From: Coptis chinensis
Taxonomy: Eukaryota; Streptophyta; Magnoliopsida; Ranunculales; Ranunculaceae
Assembly: GCA_015680905.1 (NCBI GenBank)
Contig: CM027377.1
Coordinates: 31,582,501 to 31,646,500, forward strand
Direction of reading: 5' to 3'
DNA: 64,000 nucleotides
Shown here piece after piece: positions 34,161 to 47,369 of the stretch; position 1 is the first letter of the stretch, and each line of letters begins with the position of its first letter. The position numbers were made by a program, and so were the translations under genes. Below the pieces are notes generated by a model. The model was not told where the DNA came from. It searched no databases and worked only from the letters and a program-made list of their open reading frames with translations.

Positions 34161-36369
34161 TCATGACATGTATACCTGAAAAGTCGCAGTCTTATTTGAC
34201 TGGCAAACAGGGCATGCATCGACAAGTCCATCGCAATTACTGCAAAGGCAGAGGTGCCTACAAGGCAGCAAAAGAATGGATACCTCCTTCAGCTTGCATG
34301 CCCTGCACGTCATCTGGTCCTTCAACCCCTGATAATTTGCATTTGCGGGATACCCAGACCCACCTCGGGTTCTTAGAGGATTGTTCTGATCAAGGATAGA
34401 GGAGGCGGCATCATCAACCTCACTATCACCATAACCTTCCTTCACTCGGTCAGCACCCTGTGCAATGGCTAGTCTAAGGTTGTTCTTCAGGACATTGACC
34501 ATTGATTCATTGTACTTTGCTCTGTACTGCCAAGACTGTGCTTCCGTTGCAACCTGCTTTATCCTCTCAACCAGTTCCCTGTTCTTGTGGTTTATGTTCT
34601 CTATCTCTATATCTTTCTCCCTTAGCTTCTTGCCTACCCCCATTTCTATGGTACTAAGAAAAGAAGCCAGGTGTCTCTGCGTCATTTCCCTTACTCCTTT
34701 TGTAATGTGGTTTTCCTGTTTACCAGAGTTTCTCTTTAGCGTGCTAAATATGCTATTTGAAACAAAAATTGCCAAGAGCCACAACAACACATTACCAACT
34801 ACAACAGCATTATCTTAATTTTGTCTTAAAAAGTAAAATTTTGATCAGATCATAATAATTGGAAAGTGGGCAAGGATTGAACACCAAAAGGATTTAAAAC
34901 TCACGTTCAACAGAAGTATTGCCATAAACTTAAAAAGACTTGTCTACTTCTACCATATATTTTCAATTTAGCGAAAGCAGGGTGAAAGGATTAATTGGTT
35001 AAAACAATGTATAATCTGATTTTAGGCCTAAACTTTTTCATTTTTGTCCCTTTGTTCTTTCCTTTGGGATCAAGGACACTTTTGCGCTAGTATGAAGGTT
35101 TTTTTCTTCTTTTTTTTATAAAAAAACATGGTGATCAGATCAAACAAGAAGAAAAGTTAGTACCTGAATTCGGATGTAATGGTCTAGTTCTTCGTTCTGT
35201 CCACTAATCTCCGTCTTCAGATCGTTACCAAGAGAAAAAATGACAGGAAGTCCTGCTGCTACATTTGCACTGGTAGAAGTCATACATGAATTATGCTCGT
35301 CATCGTCATTTGACAGTCTCAGCCCAGTTGATACAGGAGTTGGGTTAGGATTAAAGTTAAAGGCCGAATGATCAACGTCCTCTTGATAGAAATTACTATT
35401 CAAGGAAATTTGAAGCTTTTGCTGCCTTGAAATATCTTCAGACTCACTGCAACGTTTATTTGGCGGCCTCAATGCAGTTACATGATCGTTTTGAACATAT
35501 TTAACTGGATCAACACCACAGCTTGCTTGCACTATAAATTTGGTAATCAGAAAAATGACTTAATAGATTGTCCAAAACTAAATAGTTAAGTGCTAAGGAG
35601 ATAAAAGGTGAAAATGTAGCAAAACCATGAATACAATATAATAAAGCTTGTCATGAACAGCATGGAGCTAACAACCGGTGACTTTAATTGGGATGTATAA
35701 TAATGGCATGAGAAAGTAAGTTCCTCATGAAGCAGCAAAAAGCAGTAAGGTACAAAGGTCTTCTAAACTATGTGAAGCACTATCATTCTTCCTAGCTAGC
35801 TTTGTCGTATCTATGCGGAATTTCGCAAATCAGCTTAAGACTACACCCCGCCGACAGTCAGAAGATGGCAAATACAGACACAAAACTTAAAACGGAATGA
35901 CTAGAATCATACTATATACCAAACTAGCATACTTCTGATCACATTTTGTATGTGTGCATCAGTGCATGCGACGATCCAAGTTTCAAACCCTCACACTCAA
36001 ATGCAGGGGGGGAACCAACAAATTATACTACAATCAGTACAAAAATCGCCTCTCCAAAATTATCAGGATAATATACTACTGCCCCCTCATATACGTACCT
36101 TGCCCCTCCTAACCCAGATTCCTGGCTCCGTCAGTTTTAACTATACTGATAGAACCTAGTAACAATGGGCTAAACCATTTTTTTCCAGGGGAAAAAAAAA
36201 TGGACTTACATGCACAACATGAAGAAGCCATAAAAAACTACGAACAGCAAAATAACTTACAATTTCCAAATAATTGGAGCTGCTTTGATGCATTAGTAGT
36301 ATCATACTGAAACTGGCTCTCGTCCAGAAAAACAGGAATTACATTATTTCCATTATCTCCCCTATACAT
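34161..36369 (-). CDS. BOI/BRG-like RING E3 ubiquitin ligase, copy 2
   Basis: Three coding exons: 36369-36261, 35531-35164 and 34715-34161, with the same phases as copy 1, giving 343 aa. The last exon is exactly as long as in copy 1 (555 bases). The first is shorter because it lacks the Asn/His runs (MYRGDNGNNVIPVFLDESQ). The coiled coil (KKLREKDIEIENINHKNREL, EAQSWQYRAKYNESMVNVL) and the C3HC4 RING (C296, C299, C311, H313, C317, C320, C327, C330) are intact, and it ends FQVYMS like copy 1. Same orientation, exon plan and shared 3' flank show a tandem duplication. Function is as for copy 1 by family. Substitutions are spread along the protein, so the pair is not brand new. A leader intron probably ends just before the ATG (TTTCTCAG at about 36374). 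Confidence 0.92.
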
Positions 36370-39300
36370 CTTCCTGAGAAATATAACAAAAAAATCATAA
36401 TTCTATTCCCACAATCTTAATAAAAACGACGATATCGAATATGAGATCAAAACAGCGAGCCTTGAAGAATAAACAGGATCCAATCTATCTGCAACCAAAC
36501 TAACGATTTCCTAGACATAGATAGATAAACATGTATGTGGAAAGGATAACGATCTTTTAAAGATAGAAACAAAACATCAAACGTCTCGGATCTTTCTAAC
36601 CACAATATAAAAGGAGTTTCGTTAAAAGTGGAAGGTAACCTGAAGATCGGTGGTGGTAGTGTAGGTTTTTTTTTCTTCGGTTACAGTAACAGACGAGTTG
36701 TTGTTGGTCCGTTCTAGTTGTTGGCTTGTTGTTGTTGATTATTGAATGAAGAGGAACGGGAAAAGAATGCGTTGTGGAATCGTTTTGGTTCATCTTTTTC
36801 TATCAATCTACACTCTAGATTATCTCACACTCCTTTCGTTTCGTTCTTCTCACTCTCAACTGTTCACATTGTAGTTTTCAGTTATTAATTCATTCTACTG
36901 ATTTTACTCTATTGCCCATAGACTGTATTTTCCAACCTGGGATAATGACGAGTCAATCAGATTCTATCTTTAATTAAATTGATTAGGCTACTTGTTGAAA
37001 TAAAAATCTCAAATTGCAAACCATTCATTGTCTTTAATTAAATTGATTAGACTACTAACTTGTTGAATTATTGGTGTGAAATGAAATTCTCAATAATCTA
37101 ATGAAGATTGATGTTATGTGAATTCACAAAATTGAAATGACCAAACCATTGTAAACCGTGTGATCAAACAATTTTATGTTGGAAAATAAAATCAACATTT
37201 TTAGAATGAGAAAGGTATTTTAGCCATTCCGCATTTCGTGTATAGGACCTTTGAATGTTGAACTTAAAAAGGGCATTGTAGTAATCATACTGCATTCTTT
37301 AATAGAAGGTGATCTCCTTTGTCTGCAAGACGGTCGTGGTGGTCGGGTCCGAAGCCCAATTAGTGAGGCGAATTAAATAAAAAGCGGGAAGAATCACGCT
37401 GACACACACTGCTTAACTGTGACCAACTTACTATGTGGCCCACTACTGACGAAACCCGCCATGAATCACGCACAAATACTTACAAGCATCAGTACCAAAT
37501 CCAGGATATGGTTCTAGATCAATTTAACATATTCAGCTTTGAAGCGGTGATCACACTTTAACCCCTCTAGTTCAGCCTTTTATTGTTTGATCAGACTACA
37601 TTCATAGTCAACAATCTTTAATAGTTACAAATCACAAGTTTTTCATGCTCCTACAAAACAAATTATCCACTTTCCTTGAAATTTTTGAATAGTTTGTCAA
37701 ATTCAATTAGACCTTAATTCTACCTAATTTGTTAAAATTCATACTAACTATGTATTTGGAATTCACAATGAGCTCCGAGATCAAGCTAATAAAACAACCA
37801 AAAAAAAATGCAACATTTTATACAATCAAATTTATATATCTACAATAAGTTACCACATAGAATGTAGCATGGCCTCAATATTCACAATTTGAATGGGCCC
37901 AAAGTTTCGGACTGCACTACCCCCGGGTTTAAAGCGTCACAGTACATTTAAGACATGTTTTTTCAGAAAATTATTAGGGCACATCAATAATTATTATTCC
38001 CGTTCGGAAAGGTAATTTTTTTTTTCTTAATTTCTAAGCATTTTTTTTCTATGTTTAATGACATTGTTAGGGAAGTAATTGGAAACAAATGGGACACGTA
38101 CCTCGTACCTCGACCTTCTTCAAGCTGACTACACTGAAGGGTAAGTTTATAAAATGCTATATTGGTTAGTGAGTTTGAGTTGCTGTTATTATTGTTAATA
38201 TATTTATGTGTGTGGCTGTTTAGAAACTTAGGCTCTTTGGATACCCTGCTAAGTGGAAGAAATTATTCCAACTGTGTATTACCCATGCTTTACTATAGTA
38301 TATCATAGAATATTATATAAGGTAATGCCCTCGTTGGGAAAAAAGGCTTTTGATTTATAAATCAAAACTCTTTTCATACCGAGAATGATAATCCCACTGG
38401 TCAGTAATTTTTTACGATATAAAGAGTCATAACTGATGGAAATTGATATGATCACCCTTTGAAAATTGTTGACATGGCTAGCTGAGAATGATATTCCCAT
38501 GGGGTTAATAGTCTCACATTGTCATGTGGTTTAGAGTTTTAGGACTATGATGTCCCACTTTGTTTCATTTCTTCAATGTAAGAACAGCTCCTCCTGTTCT
38601 TACTTACACTTAGTGTCAAGGTTTCTGGCAAGTTGACTGGGCCGAGAATAAAACCTGGTATTCTCAAACAAATAATTCACCAAACCGAAAATGCACTGCC
38701 TATTCTTTGAAACACTTCTTGCGTCAGATGCTATTGCTGTAGGCGAATGCTCATGACCCATGTTGACCTCATTGAGAAGCTGCTTAACTATAATAGCTAG
38801 CTCTCTCTCTCTCATTCATATATGTATGAATATATATAAATATTAATTGGCATTGCCCTCAGCAGGCTAATTGCGCTAACTTGTGGTACTCTGTTACAGC
38901 TTTGGAGAAAACAGAAACCAGTTAATGAGACGACGGTTGGACTGCTCAGCTGGCATCTTAATACTGTATCAGTTGTAGGTGACCGATCATCTATGTGACT
39001 AAAATTGTGGTTATGGGTCATGGTGATGATGTTTAGACATGGTTGAACTCAGTAATACAATGTAGACTAACTCGTGTGATTTTAAAACAAATATGAGATG
39101 ATTACGGGTGAAGATTTGGTTGTATTTTGAATATGCAGTACGTTATCTCAAAGTAGTATAACAGAACTGTTGTGGTCTCCACTCTCCATATCAATTAGTA
39201 GCACATACACCAGCTTAACAAAAAGGACCCCTTTGGACCTTGAAGTATAATTTTGGTGGTGTCAGCCTTGAAAGGTCCACCTGGCTGCAGGGTCGAATTT

Positions 39301-39384
39301 TTAGGGATGATCTACCAGTCATTCCTCAAAGCAGCCGATTTGTGACCATCGTTTTGGAAATCTTGGTTAGCAAAAGAAAATATA

Positions 39385-39812
39385 AGAATTTCGAAGTAGT
39401 GCAAAAACTTTTTTATTTTTGTGTTATGAACAGAACTTAGTTACAGTCCCCACTGTTTCATTAAAATCTCACATATATGCCAAATTTGTCCTCCTCCACA
39501 ATGAAATGAAATGTAGAAATATTTACAACCTTGCACACTCTCTTGGGCTGCCAAGAGTCTGCAGCCCTCTTGCATTCTCTGAAGACATGAATAAAGTCAG
39601 CTGAATCTAGTATACCAACTGCATCAACTATCGTAGCTTTGATGTTCAAACAGTTCCATGGCGCTTCTTCGTTGTTCAGTAAAATCTGTTTAGCTCTCTT
39701 TGAGTCAGAAGCTACTAAGATTTTTCTCCCTCTGCCCGCACCTGTGTACGCCAGTAAGACTTCATGATTCCACCAATACTAGTCCCAGAATTTCGAAGTA
39801 GTGCAAAAACTT
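39385..39812. repeat. 26-bp perfect direct repeat bracketing 376 bp
   Basis: AGAATTTCGAAGTAGTGCAA plus AAACTT occurs at 39385-39410 and again at 39787-39812. The segment between holds an exon-like piece. The repeat is too long for a normal DNA-transposon duplication. It suggests insertion at a staggered double-strand break with filler DNA, or a local duplication. Confidence 0.8.
39520..39746 (-). pseudogene. Unrecognised exon-like fragment
   Basis: On the minus strand, after a possible acceptor TACACAG, a frame reads GAGRGRKILVASDSKRAKQI, then NNEEAPWNCLNIKATIVDAV and FIHVFRECKRAADSWQPKRV, up to a possible donor GTGCAAG|GTTGTA. Codon makeup looks protein-like, yet I cannot name the family and see no partner exons nearby. 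With the bracketing 26-bp repeat it may be a stray gene piece. Confidence 0.35.
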
Positions 39813-40033
39813 AGCACTCCCTTTGTTTCAAATCTTGGTCCACCGCTATTTCTCAATGAACATTACGCCCCTGCTGGACCAAATTTGATGTTACTCCTGT
39901 CTTAAAAAGTCATCGGCTTTTCTTTTAACGCAATATCATTTCGATACATATATCTTGAGTTTATTGTATATCCTCCTTTATGCAAGAATTGGAGAGTGGA
40001 GACTTCATTTTCCTTCAAGACTTCAATGGATCC

Positions 40034-40561
40034 TGTAGGGGAGTGATATTCTCTATCCAGTACGCGCCTAACATGGTGGAAATGACGCATCGACCTATGG
40101 ATCCAGGTCGCATCCATGAGCTAATAGAACGCTACAGACAGGTCGCAGCACTACGCGAACTACGCTAGGAAGTGACTCAGATACCCCTTCCATAAGCAAT
40201 CATGACTAAAGATGTACTTGCACAAATCTTGGCCGTCAGCTACTGGTCACTGCCGCAAGCTACTTGTACAGACTGCCACTCCACATCATTACAGCAGACC
40301 TATGAGGAGAGTTCTCACATGCTATCCTGATCTCCACCCCTCGTTTGAGACACCCTTTACACGTGGTGGGCAAGGATACACTCTCAATGTCTATAAATAC
40401 CTCTCCTATGAACTACGCCAGACCTGATTCTGCTCTCCCCCACAAAAACCAAGAGCAAGATACGTAGGCAGTTCGCTCCCAAGACGAACTCGGTCCATCC
40501 AATAACCCATTCCAGTCCCCAATCGACTGTTTGTAAGGGAAAGCTAAACCACACCTTTACA
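40034..40561 (+). repeat. Left LTR of the Tat-type element
   Basis: Starts TGTAGGGGAG and ends CCTTTACA. A TATAAATA motif at about 40391 could start its transcript. It matches 56159-56695, with the last 200 bases identical and the first 300 diverged. Confidence 0.93.
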
Positions 40562-41933
40562 TTGGCGCCGTCTGTGGTCTCGATTACTTGAGAAACCAAA
40601 CCACTTCCAAACAAATTCGTAACCAAAACTCTCAAGCCCATGAAGCATGGCAAGCCTCGAAGCTCAACTCCACATGTTAGCAGGACAACTAGGGACGGTA
40701 AACGAGCAAATAGCTCACCGAGGCGAGAAAACGTCACACCGTTACACAAGTGGGATACACATAACCCACTAGGTGCCACCGCAGAGGACGACGTCATCAA
40801 CGTCAGTCAATAGATCAACGAGCTGAGCCAAATGTTGTATGCAGATAAAAGAAAACAATAGAAGACAAGGACAGAATAACAGGTAATAACCAAGGCGCGG
40901 ATTAGGCTATCCTTAAGGAAAGATTTCGCCCCTTCCAATGGTGCAGAAAGGCAACAGTGGCGTCTTCCTCCACACAGATTCAATGGTTAACAATGACCGA
41001 CTTTGCACTAAAACGGACTACCCTCTAGAACGGCAATATAACTCTCTCTGGCGGCCGAAGAAAGAAAGAGAAGAAGAATAAAGCAATTAAAGACTTATCC
41101 GTTTCTCGATTAGGTGTAGGGTGGGATGAAGGGGCGGTATTCACGAAGTTACATTTTACGTTTTCAATCGGTGTATAGAGACAAAGCATGCGACTTTTGA
41201 CTCTCTCAATACAGAGGCAGCAGCAGCACGACTTCTGGTATACACGAGTTCTCTCTCTATGCGTCTCTCTCTCTCTCGCTCTATGATTAAATCTCTCTCT
41301 ATGAACACAACAGTGTTTATATAGATGTGTGATCGGTTATCATAGAGGGAGAAGGACACCTCTCCAAGTCGGTTTCTCAAAACCAATTCGAAGTAGAACT
41401 CTAGCTATGAGACAGAATCCAACTGGAAGTGGGACTCCAGCCGAAACTTGTTCAAAAAGAAAAAGTTTAGGCAATTGGTAATCCACTACCCACTAGACAA
41501 TCAGCCCAAGCCCAACTCGACACGACGCGACTCGGTACGGACGGATGGGCGCGCGCGTGTATGGCTTTGGGTGAGTCCTCCCTCCTAACACAAAAGCCTT
41601 TGTACCCTAAGGGCACGCCCTTATGCTAGAGGATCACCTCATATACCTCACTTGCTAGTGGTGGTTCACCAATGTGGGACTAAACAACACACAAGTATTT
41701 TGAAATACTCATTAGAGATTCCAACACCAAAGGCTCGACAAAAATGCGGTAAAGAAAGACTCCACCCCGATAGTGCAAAAGATGCTGAAAATCTACCGCG
41801 CATCTCCATTTGCTGCTGAGCTACTCCGCAAAGTTTCTCCTCCGTGATTTCGTCAACCACGGTTCCCGATATGCGATGGCGCTGTGCCCAGCCAAAGATA
41901 TAGCTCGGTATGTTCAAAGTCTAGCACTCTACG

Positions 41934-42840
41934 GTGCACGAGTTCGACCACCTTCATTGCAGGACTATTTCCGCTAGTCTAAAAGATGGCCCACTCGACC
42001 GTTCTTCTCTCGAGGCCGACTCGATAAAAACTTCGAACGACTCACCGACTGCTTCGCAGTTTCAATACGTTCATAACAGACGTAAGAATGGCGATCTCAA
42101 TTCACTCTTTCAGCTTGCACTCGGCAAGGAGGAAACCTTCCGCTCCTTCTTAAGTCGGTTCAAAACCGAACTATTAGACATGGAGAGTAGCCTCAAAGAG
42201 TCATTCGCCCAGCGGTGGCTTTCACAAAACGCTGCCGACCCGCAACATCAACCTCGCACCGCATTGCTCTGAAAAGAAACCCGAACGTTGGCGAAATGCG
42301 CTCGAGTTGATAGGTACATCAAGTTACAAGAAGGTTTGAAAAATCAGAACCAAGAAGAAGAAGAAGTAGAAGAAGGAGAAGTTTACGAGGTAACATCATC
42401 CTCTAAAAAACAACCCCGACAACAAAGGCAGCCTTCCAAACTCAAAGCGAGCAATGACCGAGAATTCGCCGTACTCACCAGATCTCCTAGTTACATACTA
42501 GAGAAGATAAAACGAGCTACCTACTACCGACCTGAGATCAAACAACCGGCAGATCGCCCCGACCAGCCCTACTGCGCTTTCCACCGAGCTAGGTACCATG
42601 AGACCGATGTATGCTGAGGGCTCAAGCATTACTTGCAGGATCTCATAGAAGCCGGACACATCAAGCAATACACCAACATACCTGACGGCGACCTGCGCCA
42701 CAAGCTCATGGCATGCAGAGTACGAAGTAGATCCCCACCTCGACGTAACGATCATAAGCCCCAAGGTCGCTCTCACAGCAGAGGACATCCCCGAGACCGC
42801 TCTCATCAAGATCGTCGCAAACCGTCAACAGGTCGGGAAT
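41934..42840 (+). pseudogene. gag region of the Tat-type element
   Basis: The region carries the usual Gypsy gag block around EETFRSFLSRFKTELLDMES (about 42130-42190), an acidic Glu-rich stretch near 42350, and a His/Cys segment (YCAFHRARYHETDVC near 42570-42617) typical of Tat-lineage gag. In life this would form the particle shell. It is a broken fossil in several pieces. Confidence 0.75.
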
Positions 42841-42999
42841 ATGACAAAACCATTCACATGATCACACTTCAGGATAATTCCGTTTCCACATCCAGAGAAA
42901 AGAGAAGGCGCATTGGCGCCCTTCATGAAGTTTACAACTTTTCTTCGCAGGCCGCACCCGCACCACGCAGTTCAGGACGCAGGTCAGGAGATATCACCT

Positions 43000-43340
43000 T
43001 CTCGGAGGCCGACCTCAACAAGGTTTGCCTCCCGCACAACGACGCACTCGTGATCCATGTCAAAATCAGCGACTGGACCGTCAAGCAAGTTTTGATAGAT
43101 CCTAGCAGCTCGTGCGATATTTTTTTCTACCATACCATCCAAGAGATGAACCTGCCAAAATCGGTCTTCATAGACCCGATCGCGCCTCTCTTTGGATTCA
43201 ATGGTTCCAGGGCCGACCCAATAGGAGACATCATACTCCTAGTCTCAGTGGGCTCCCGAGAAGACAAGGTCAGCTTCAACACACGTTTCAGCGTCCTCGA
43301 TACTAAGTCGTCCTACAATGCTATTCTAGGATGACGATGG
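43000..43340 (+). pseudogene. Protease region of the Tat-type element
   Basis: Reads VIHVKISDWTVKQVLIDPSS and then FFYHTIQEMNL, matching the aspartic protease segment of plant Gypsy elements. Part of the retroelement fossil. Confidence 0.7.
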
Positions 43341-43989
43341 ATCCATCAAATACAGGCAGTGCCTTCCACATTGCATTAGGTGATCCGTTTTTCTGGCCCG
43401 AGAGGAATGCTGGAGCTTCGGAGCAACCAGCTCGAGGTCTATCATTGTAACCAGATCATCGCAGCGAACAAGACCACTGAATCTCCCATCAACATTAGAA
43501 ATGAGCCCACCAGCTATACAATGGCCAAAGACTTAGTGGTCGAGGTCAGAGCCAACGAACCAAAGCAGAACGCTGGGGGCTCCAACAAAAACTTCCTCTC
43601 ACCAGCCCAGATCCCGAGCTCCACTAAGGCAGCAGTTGTCCCAACATTACAACTCCTAGAGGTCGCCCCAGTAGAGAGCATCCCGCGCAAGCAGAGCCTA
43701 AAGATCGCCCCGCCAGCTCTCATACAACCAAAGGTCGCACCGCAGCAAAAACCATTCCGACCGTTGTCCGCGACCCGCGGTGGTCACCCGACCTGTTGTC
43801 GTAACCACAGAAGACGCTCCAGCTCCTACAGCTACTACAGCCACTCATCAGACCAGCATAACATCTACAAAGTGCAATCCTCCAGAGAGCACTCAAAAAG
43901 CATAGGTCCCGGCACCGACTGAAGAAAGGCGACAAAGTGAATCACGGGAACGAAGACGACCCTAAATTAAAATCGTCTATGTCGGGGCT

Positions 43990-45810
43990 AACCTCGACCC
44001 CACACTTAAAGCTCATCTTGTAAACTTTTTGTCCATGAATAAAGATGTGTTCACTTGGTCGTATATCGACGTACCTGGTATAGATCCTAGTGTTGCATGC
44101 TATAGGTTAAACGTCAACCCTGGTGCCAAACCAGTTCGACAACGACCTAGAAGATTGTCATTACGTTTTCAAAAAGCAGTGAACGATGAGGTCGATAAAC
44201 TCAAGCAAGTCGGTTTCATCAGGAAGGTCGATTACCCAGATTGGGTAGCAAACATCGTGGTAGTTCCGAAGAAGAACGGTACAGTCCGCCTGTGCGTTGA
44301 CTTCACCAACGTCAACCAAGAAACACCTAAAGACAGCTTCCCACTACCTAGAATCGACCGACTAGTCGACCAGACTTGTGGGCACGAGCTGTTACTATTC
44401 ATGGATGCATACAGTGGGTACAACCAAATACTACTCGCTGAGGAAGATCAGGAGAAGACCTCATTCATCACTGAGCAAGGAATTTATTACTACAACGTTC
44501 TACCGTTCGGACTCAAGAACGCAGGGGCGACTTATCAACGACTGGTAACTGACATGTTCCAGGACATGTTAGGTGACACTATGGAGGTTTATATAGACGA
44601 CATGGTCATCAAAAGCAAAAAACCAGGTGACCACCTCACCCACCTTGAGCAAGCGTTCTCCAGATTACGCCGAACTGGAATGAAGCTGAACCCAGATAAA
44701 TGCCTCTTTGGAGCGTCCTCCGGAATTTTTAGGATATCGAGTCTCTCCGGCAAGAAGGTATCGAAGCAAATCCAGACCAAATTCGGGCATTCTTAGACAT
44801 GCCCGACCCACAAACAAAGAAACATATACAAAAACTGTCAGGCATGGTCGTTGCACTCAACCGATTCATATCGAGAGCGTCAGACAAGTGCCGACTGTTC
44901 CTACAGATCCTGAAAAAAGGCGAGTAGTTTTCATGGAACGATCAATGTCACCAAGCATTCTACACTCTCAAGAAATACCTCACAACGCCTCCCGTCTTAG
45001 CCAAACCAAACCAAGGAGAAACACACCGGGCTCTATCCGGCGATCGTCGGACTTCACCATCAGTTCGGTTCTCTTCAAAGAGGAAAACAATTCAGAAAAG
45101 CTGATCTACTTCACAAGTAAGACGCTTACCCCAGCCGAGAAGAATTATTCCCACGTGGAAAGAGCAGTGCTTGCTTTATTATACTCGGCAAGAAAATTCA
45201 GACCTTACTTCCAAGCTCATCCAATCAAAGTACTTAGCGATCTTCCATTGAAGCGGATCCTTCACAAGGAGAATAAGACTACTAAGATGGCGATATGGGC
45301 CGAAGAGTTGGGCGAGCACCACATGGACTTCGTCCCCCGCACATCGCCGAAGGGCCAGGTCGTCGCAGATTTCTTAGCAGATTTTCCAGTCGACGACCCC
45401 AATTGGGAGTCAGAAGCAGAGGTCGCACCCACAAAAGCAAACATAAAAACAGTTTGGTCCCTTTACGTTGATGGTTCCAGTAACCCAGGAGGCAGTGGTA
45501 TCGGAATCGTTTTAGTATCCCCCGAGGGAGCTATAATAGAAAAGGCAGTTCGCATAGACTTCGCAACCTCCAATAACGAAGCGGAGTACGAGGCATTAAT
45601 AATGGGGTTGCGTGCGGCAATCCAACTTGGTGTAAAGGAACTCCAAATCTTTAGTGACTCGCAACTGCTTGTTTGCCAGATCGCAAAAGAGTACACAACC
45701 AACGAAGGTAACCTTTCCAAGTACCTTCAAGTTGTTAATGATTTACTTCCTTCTTTCAGTAGAGCTACAGTATACCATTTTTTGTGTGACGAACCGTCAC
45801 GCAGATAGCT
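43990..45810 (+). pseudogene. Reverse transcriptase and double RNase H region
   Basis: The reverse transcriptase part has WVANIVVVPKKNGTVRLCVD, PLPRIDRLVD, FMDAYSGYNQI, and the catalytic YIDDM near 44595. A standard RNase H part follows (about 45040-45390: EKNYSHVERAVLALLYSARK). A second, archaeal-type RNase H comes next (about 45455-45750: LYVDGSSNPGGSGIGIVL, NNEAEYEALIMGLRAA, IFSDSQLLV). The pair of RNase H parts is known for the Tat branch. Broken fossil. Confidence 0.88.
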
Positions 45811-45849
45811 TAGCTGCATTCGCCACTCGGACGACGATCCGCCCCCCTA

Positions 45850-46345
45850 GACAACTGACCATTGAAGTGGTCGACCGACCAGCTTACCAAGCGGACCATG
45901 TCTTAGCGATCAGTGATCTGTGCCCACTCTCTGGAGATCAGATGAGTCAAACATGGATGCAGCCTATTATACAGTACATCCAACACAGTACACTCCCAGA
46001 TGAGCGTGCTTGGGCCAGAAAAATTCCGCACCAGGCACGTAGCTATTGTTTGGTAAATGACAGGTTATTTCGCAAATCTGCTGGGGGACCTCATCCGAGA
46101 TGCATCGATCGAGAACAAAGGTCGATTAATTTTTATTTGAGATCCATGAAGGAGAGTGTGGAAACCATGCTGGAGGTCGCTCATTGGCCCATAAAGCAAT
46201 TTCCCAAGGATACTTCTGGCCCCGTATGCAGATCGATGCCAAAACGTATGTCCTCAAGTGTGTCAAATGTTAAACATTCGGGCACAACATCATTCAGCCA
46301 GCCCGCGAACTGATCAACATCGCGAGCCCTTGGTCGTTCCACATG
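45850..46345 (+). pseudogene. Integrase N-terminal region of the Tat-type element
   Basis: Sequence between the second RNase H and the nested insert resembles the spacer and zinc-binding region of Gypsy integrases (AWARKIPHQARSYCLVNDRLF near 46015-46070). It stops at the target duplication of the nested LTR-like element; the integrase core lies beyond that insert at 49358 onward. Confidence 0.6.
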
Positions 46346-47369
46346 TGGGGTGTCACAGCCCGAATTTCTAAACAATAACAAAGTGAATATTTGAAATATA
46401 AATATCTTAAACATCACTAGGTTCACTTGTTTAAAAACCCAGACTATGACGGAGAATACTACACATACAAACCCTAATAGCCATGTCATAAAAGAAACAA
46501 CTTAAAATAAAATAATCCCATTAATTATCCGAAATCTCTTTATTAAGATAACATCCTTCCAAATAAAACATCAAACAAACTCTCCAAATAAAGTTCATCA
46601 CTACCATGTCCTCATGCCATGAAAAAGGTAAACTACGTTATTACATTCTTCCAACAAAGAAATCAAACCTAAAAGAAAACTAACGGACCGCTCCAGGCAC
46701 GAATCCCAATCACACGCGGTTCCATCGCCTTCCACCTATGTTCCCAAGAACACACCCACGTTACCAAAAATAAAGCAAACATGGGTCAATAAAATTGAAT
46801 TTTTGGTATGAGTAGACTAAATACATATAAACATTTCAACTTTTACTTATCCAACTAACACTTTAAATCTATCATAACCTAATCATTCTCGCTTGAAGAC
46901 GTGTAGTTCCGTCATCTCAAACGGCATAGTTTTTTTCCAAGCAAAACTTCCATTTTATTAACTTCCATCTTATTAACTCATTCTAATAACTCCTTTTTAT
47001 ATCTAAATAATTGAATTACACTTACCGATATCCGCACATTGTATAAGGGTAGGACCGCGTCCTCAAGACAAAATATTATTAAGTCCTACCCTCCTCGCAA
47101 AAAGAAAGTTAGAACTTGTATATATAACATATGTAGATATTCTATATGTATTCAAAGGTAAACCCAAGCACGCCAGATAAACAAATCAATTTCTCTTATC
47201 AATTAATCAATTACTTTATCTTATACACCCACCCTTTAGTACCTACTCCACGATTTGTACTCCACACATTTGCCAAATCACACATTCTGTGTGCCTCTCT
47301 CCCAATATACCACAATATCATAGCCATCTCCGGGCTTTCACACACATATTTCACAGCCTCTTTTGGGCA

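Larger units (their letters stand above)
36370..40028. other. Upstream region of copy 2 and intergenic space
   Basis: The first few hundred bases should hold the leader and promoter of the minus-strand BOI-like gene. The rest is AT-rich with no supported full gene. The exon-like piece and its direct repeat at 39385-39812 are listed separately. A short open frame at 38815-38600 (minus) is not recognised. Confidence 0.55.

Noticed and set aside
41080-41735. Possible LTR-like insert in the leader of the Tat element (CCAATGTGGGACTAAACA style sequence, CT microsatellite)
   Set aside because: The style resembles Copia LTRs, but neither ends nor a duplication could be placed.
42498-42809. 103-codon minus-strand open frame over gag
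   Set aside because: The plus strand here has gag sequence; the antisense frame resembles nothing.
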